This document shows positions 61,496-64,000 of a stretch of 64,000 bases of DNA, piece after piece; positions within the stretch are counted from its first letter, which is position 1, and every line of letters starts with the position of its first letter. The stretch spans positions 97,804 through 161,803 of the forward strand of contig JAFRNC010000009.1 in NCBI GenBank assembly GCA_017430365.1, given 5' to 3'. The notes under the pieces are model-generated. The model made no database searches and had not been told where the DNA came from. It was given only the letters and a program-made list of their open reading frames with translations. This stretch comes from Bacteroidales bacterium (GTDB taxonomy: Bacteria > Bacteroidota > Bacteroidia > Bacteroidales > UBA932). The position numbers and the translations under genes are program-made.

Positions 61496-64000
61496 CAGGC
61501 GTTGCGTTTTTTGCGCCGGAGCAGTATCAGCAGCAAGACGAAAAGTACGATGGCGAGCAGTGCGCCGACCCATCCGGCGTTCCGCATCAGGTCGGGGCGT
61601 GCCGACGGATCGGAAAGCCTGTTCTCTTTCAATACGACCGACTGGGCGTCCGAGGCTGCGTTGCGCACGGCCGACATAGTGGCGTCATAGCTTTTGCGCT
61701 CGGATTCGGAAAGGCGTCCGGATATGAATTGCTCCAGTTTCGGATTGCCGCACACGAATTCGGTGCATGCCGCACCGGCTTCGGCGGTAATCTTCCCGTG
61801 CAGCGACGCCGTAACCTGCAATTGCTCGTCGGAGGCTTTCCAGTAACCCTTGCGGGCGCTTTCCAGCATCACTGCCGTCATGGCCTGGAAGGCGGCAGGA
61901 TTGGTCTTCATGAGATAATCGTTTATTCCGAGGCCGTTGCCGTCGAGGATGTATGTGTCGTAGAGTTCGTCGTAAAGATGCGGGTCTATCACCGACGGCT
62001 TTGTGGCATTCCATCCGAAGACGTTGCGGAACAGTTCCCCGAACATCTGGGCGGAGCCTTCGCCGCCTTTCATCCTTTCGCTAATGAACGTGGGATTGAG
62101 TATCGTGGCCCGGGTTTCAACGGCCACGGCCTCGCGTGCCCTCTGCAGACGCCTGGAATTCCGGTTGCGGTAGTCGGCGAAAAATGCATCCGGTTCCTTG
62201 CCGGTCACCTTGGTGACGGCCAGGGAGAGCCCTCCTGTGAATTCGTAGACATGGTCGAGTGAGAGAGGGCCCCAGGTGTTGCTCTGGCGAGGCTGGACGA
62301 GCACGTCGGTTTCAGCCATGGCCGCAGCGAAGAGCCCCGGTTCGTAGCCGGCCCAGTTGGCATCGTCTCCATAGGCCGCACCCATGTTGTTCAGGTACCC
62401 TTCTGCGATCTCGCTCTCATCGTCCCAGCTGCCGCTGCTTTCCACAAAACCCAGCATGCCGGTGCTGTAACCGCTGTTGAGGGGGCCGAAAACGCGCATC
62501 GTGGAGAGTTCGCGCGCCCGGACCGGCGACATGCCCTTCTCGAGAAGCGTCCTCTCCTGTTCCCGGGTGCCGGAAGCCACATAATTGGGCCATCCTCCGC
62601 CTTCGGGAGCTTCCGAAGCCAGTTTCACGGCTTCGGTAAGGAGGCGCAGCCTTGAACCTGCTATGTCGCGGAGCTGGCCGGACACCTGTACCAGCACGTT
62701 TATACGCGGCCTTCCCAATTCCTCTCCCGGCACGAGGCGCAGGTCTACTGCCCGTCCCTGCTTGTCGCGTAGAGGTTCCACGCCCAGCATCCAGAACGCC
62801 TGGGCGAGCGTTGCCCCTTCCGTGGAGATGAATTCGCCGGCCCAGAAGGTGTAGCTGACCTTCCTGGGATATTCGCCGTGCTGTTCGCGATACTGCTGCA
62901 GGGTCTGTTCCGCAAGCCTTTTGCCGTCTTCCCAAGCCTGCGGGTTGGGAGTAGCTTCCGCATTGATGCCGAACATGTTGCGGCCCGTCGGGATGACGTT
63001 GGGATTCAGGACAGGATCGCCTCCGGGGGCGGGAGGGACCGAGCCTCCTGCCAGCGCGCGTACCATGGCGTCGAGCTCGTTGCGGGAGGAAGAGATGAGA
63101 CCTTCCCGATATGAAAGGGCGGGCCTGAGTTCCTGCGGTACGGAGGCGGTGTCCTTCGGCGGATGCTGGAGAAGGGCGGTAATCTTCCGGCGCGCCGCCG
63201 GCAGATAATGGCGGTGCAGATAGTCGAAATCCTGCAGTTGTTCCGTGGTAATGCGCCCTTCGTCGCGGTCCCGGCGTGCTGTCTCGTAGGCAAGGGGATC
63301 TGCGGCCACGGCCAGGGTAGTATTCAGCAGGTCGCGTTCGGAATAGGGTTTTCCAAGCGTGTAATAGGCTCCTGTGATTTTTTCGTCAGCTATCTCTTCC
63401 GTGAAGTTGTCGAGCATCTCCAGTTCCTCCGGGGTGAATGGATCCGTAAGGACGGAGTCGAGTCCCAGGTCCCTGTGAAGTCCGAGTTTCACAACTTCCT
63501 GTTTGATGCGAAGGCCGAGCGCCTTCCCGCCTCCGTCGCTTTCAAGTGCACGGTGGATATCGTCGAGCAGGGCGGAGTAGCGCTGCCTCATACCGCTCTC
63601 CACATAGGGTGGCGTGAGATAAGTCACCAGTGCGGCGTGTGTCCGTCTCTTGGCTATAATTCCTTCGCCGACATTGCCCGTGGTATAGTAATAGAAGTGC
63701 GGCAGGTTCCCTACAAGTACGTCGGACCAGTCTGCCTGCGACTGTGCCACGTTCTTCCCGGGGGTGAATTCCAGGTTCCCGTGAGTGCCGAAATGGATCA
63801 GGGCGTCGGCCCTGAATCCCTTCTTCATATAGAGATATGGGGCGATGTAGCTGTGCGGCGGGGCGACGCCCGCTCCGTGTACCAGACGGAATTCGTCGTC
63901 ACCGAGGGCTGGCCTGGGCTGGGGGAAAAGCAGGATGTTCCCGAACTGCAGACATGCCACGGCCAGGCTGTCTCCTCTGACGAGCAGGTGGCCGGGAGCG
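61495..64000 (-). CDS. hmuS: HmuS, CobN/chelatase family, 5' end cut by window edge
   Basis: About 835 C-terminal residues are visible; the frame is open to the right edge. The CobN-family core is clear: PHSYIAPYLYMKKGFRADAL, HFGTHGNLEFTPGKN, then YFADYRNRNSRRLQRA-type segments further on. The C-terminus has a single membrane segment (residues 795-815 of the visible part, IVLFVLLLILL) and a basic end, which soluble cobaltochelatase CobN lacks. No cobalamin-synthesis gene is seen here, whereas hmuT, U and V follow, so it is HmuS: the CobN homologue proposed to remove iron from haem. Cobalt insertion into B12 precursors is the alternative. Confidence 0.8.
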   Translation of the reverse strand, partial: APGHLLVRGDSLAVACLQFGNILLFPQPRPALGDDEFRLVHGAGVAPPHSYIAPYLYMKKGFRADALIHFGTHGNLEFTPGKNVAQSQADWSDVLVGNLPHFYYYTTGNVGEGIIAKRRTHAALVTYLTPPYVESGMRQRYSALLDDIHRALESDGGGKALGLRIKQEVVKLGLHRDLGLDSVLTDPFTPEELEMLDNFTEEIADEKITGAYYTLGKPYSERDLLNTTLAVAADPLAYETARRDRDEGRITTEQLQDFDYLHRHYLPAARRKITALLQHPPKDTASVPQELRPALSYREGLISSSRNELDAMVRALAGGSVPPAPGGDPVLNPNVIPTGRNMFGINAEATPNPQAWEDGKRLAEQTLQQYREQHGEYPRKVSYTFWAGEFISTEGATLAQAFWMLGVEPLRDKQGRAVDLRLVPGEELGRPRINVLVQVSGQLRDIAGSRLRLLTEAVKLASEAPEGGGWPNYVASGTREQERTLLEKGMSPVRARELSTMRVFGPLNSGYSTGMLGFVESSGSWDDESEIAEGYLNNMGAAYGDDANWAGYEPGLFAAAMAETDVLVQPRQSNTWGPLSLDHVYEFTGGLSLAVTKVTGKEPDAFFADYRNRNSRRLQRAREAVAVETRATILNPTFISERMKGGEGSAQMFGELFRNVFGWNATKPSVIDPHLYDELYDTYILDGNGLGINDYLMKTNPAAFQAMTAVMLESARKGYWKASDEQLQVTASLHGKITAEAGAACTEFVCGNPKLEQFISGRLSESERKSYDATMSAVRNAASDAQSVVLKENRLSDPSARPDLMRNAGWVGALLAIVLFVLLLILLRRKKRNA

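Noticed and set aside
61495..64000. A cobalamin-biosynthesis cobaltochelatase (CobN)
   Set aside because: The membrane anchor and the hmuT/U/V neighbours fit the haem operon better, and no B12 genes are present. It is kept as the alternative.

Overview
The window is a stretch of a Bacteroidales chromosome with fairly high GC (roughly 57-58% by eye). The evidence is the Bacteroidetes -7 promoter element (TAnnTTTG) upstream of many genes, a complete F-type ATPase operon in the order atpD-C-B-E-F-H-A-G, an hmuSTUV haem-uptake block, a 57-residue histone H1-like protein, GH92 mannosidase, C11 and M49 lipoproteins, and families such as DUF4831. I cannot fix the genus; an uncultured gut lineage is plausible. 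No rRNA, tRNA, CRISPR array, insertion sequence or phage gene was seen. No gene-free stretch exceeds 300 bases; the longest (25274-25567) is packed with repeats.

Layout. 2-9441 (+) is one tightly packed operon, cut at the left edge: two RyR-domain proteins (one with probable RCK/TrkA-like Rossmann domains), an FHA-like/transmembrane/trypsin-like protease, a protein pseudokinase, an exported TPR-CHAT protease, three proteins I do not recognise, and an acyl-ACP thioesterase. Six of the eight junctions are start/stop overlaps of 1-4 bases, one overlaps by 8 bases and one is a 7-base gap. This is the best candidate for an undescribed system: sensor and scaffold parts predicted inside the cell, and protease parts predicted to act across the membrane.

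9433-16145 (mostly -) holds a membrane-tethered LytTR regulator, an acyl-CoA synthetase, an AraC regulator with a membrane protein, alanine racemase, and a LABN/GT2 pair for envelope lipid glycosylation. 16250-21597 holds an M6 metalloprotease with a partner lipoprotein, an HsdR-N-like protein, holA and cca. 21653-23110 is an A+T-rich exported protein of unknown role. 23159-31199 holds manA, a CPBP protease, a FtsB-like protein, a repeat island, an alanine/Na+ symporter, an S41 protease, the histone-like protein, hslR, pth, rplY and a reverse rubrerythrin. 31211-38257 holds C11 and M49 lipoproteins, folP, tmk, a DoxX protein and a glycosyltransferase. 38314-42050 (-) holds rplI-rpsR-rpsF, pepD and a DUF4831 protein. 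42104-48050 (+) is a GH92/transglutaminase/CutC operon. 48040-57104 (-) is the ATP synthase operon, which appears to run on into a TlpA-like protein and an M28 peptidase. 57253-60018 (+) has an EF-hand-bearing protein, a sugar MFS transporter and a ROK glucokinase. 60025-64000 (-) is hmuVUTS, with hmuS cut by the right edge.

The many exported peptidases (M6, S41, C11, M49, M28) together with PepD, GH92 and the glucose transporter/kinase pair suggest an organism that feeds on peptides and host or dietary glycans. Several divergent gene pairs (holA/cca, CPBP/ftsB, AGCS/S41, folP/tmk) have their two -7 boxes within about 30 bases of each other, sometimes as one palindrome, and some of these genes look leaderless.
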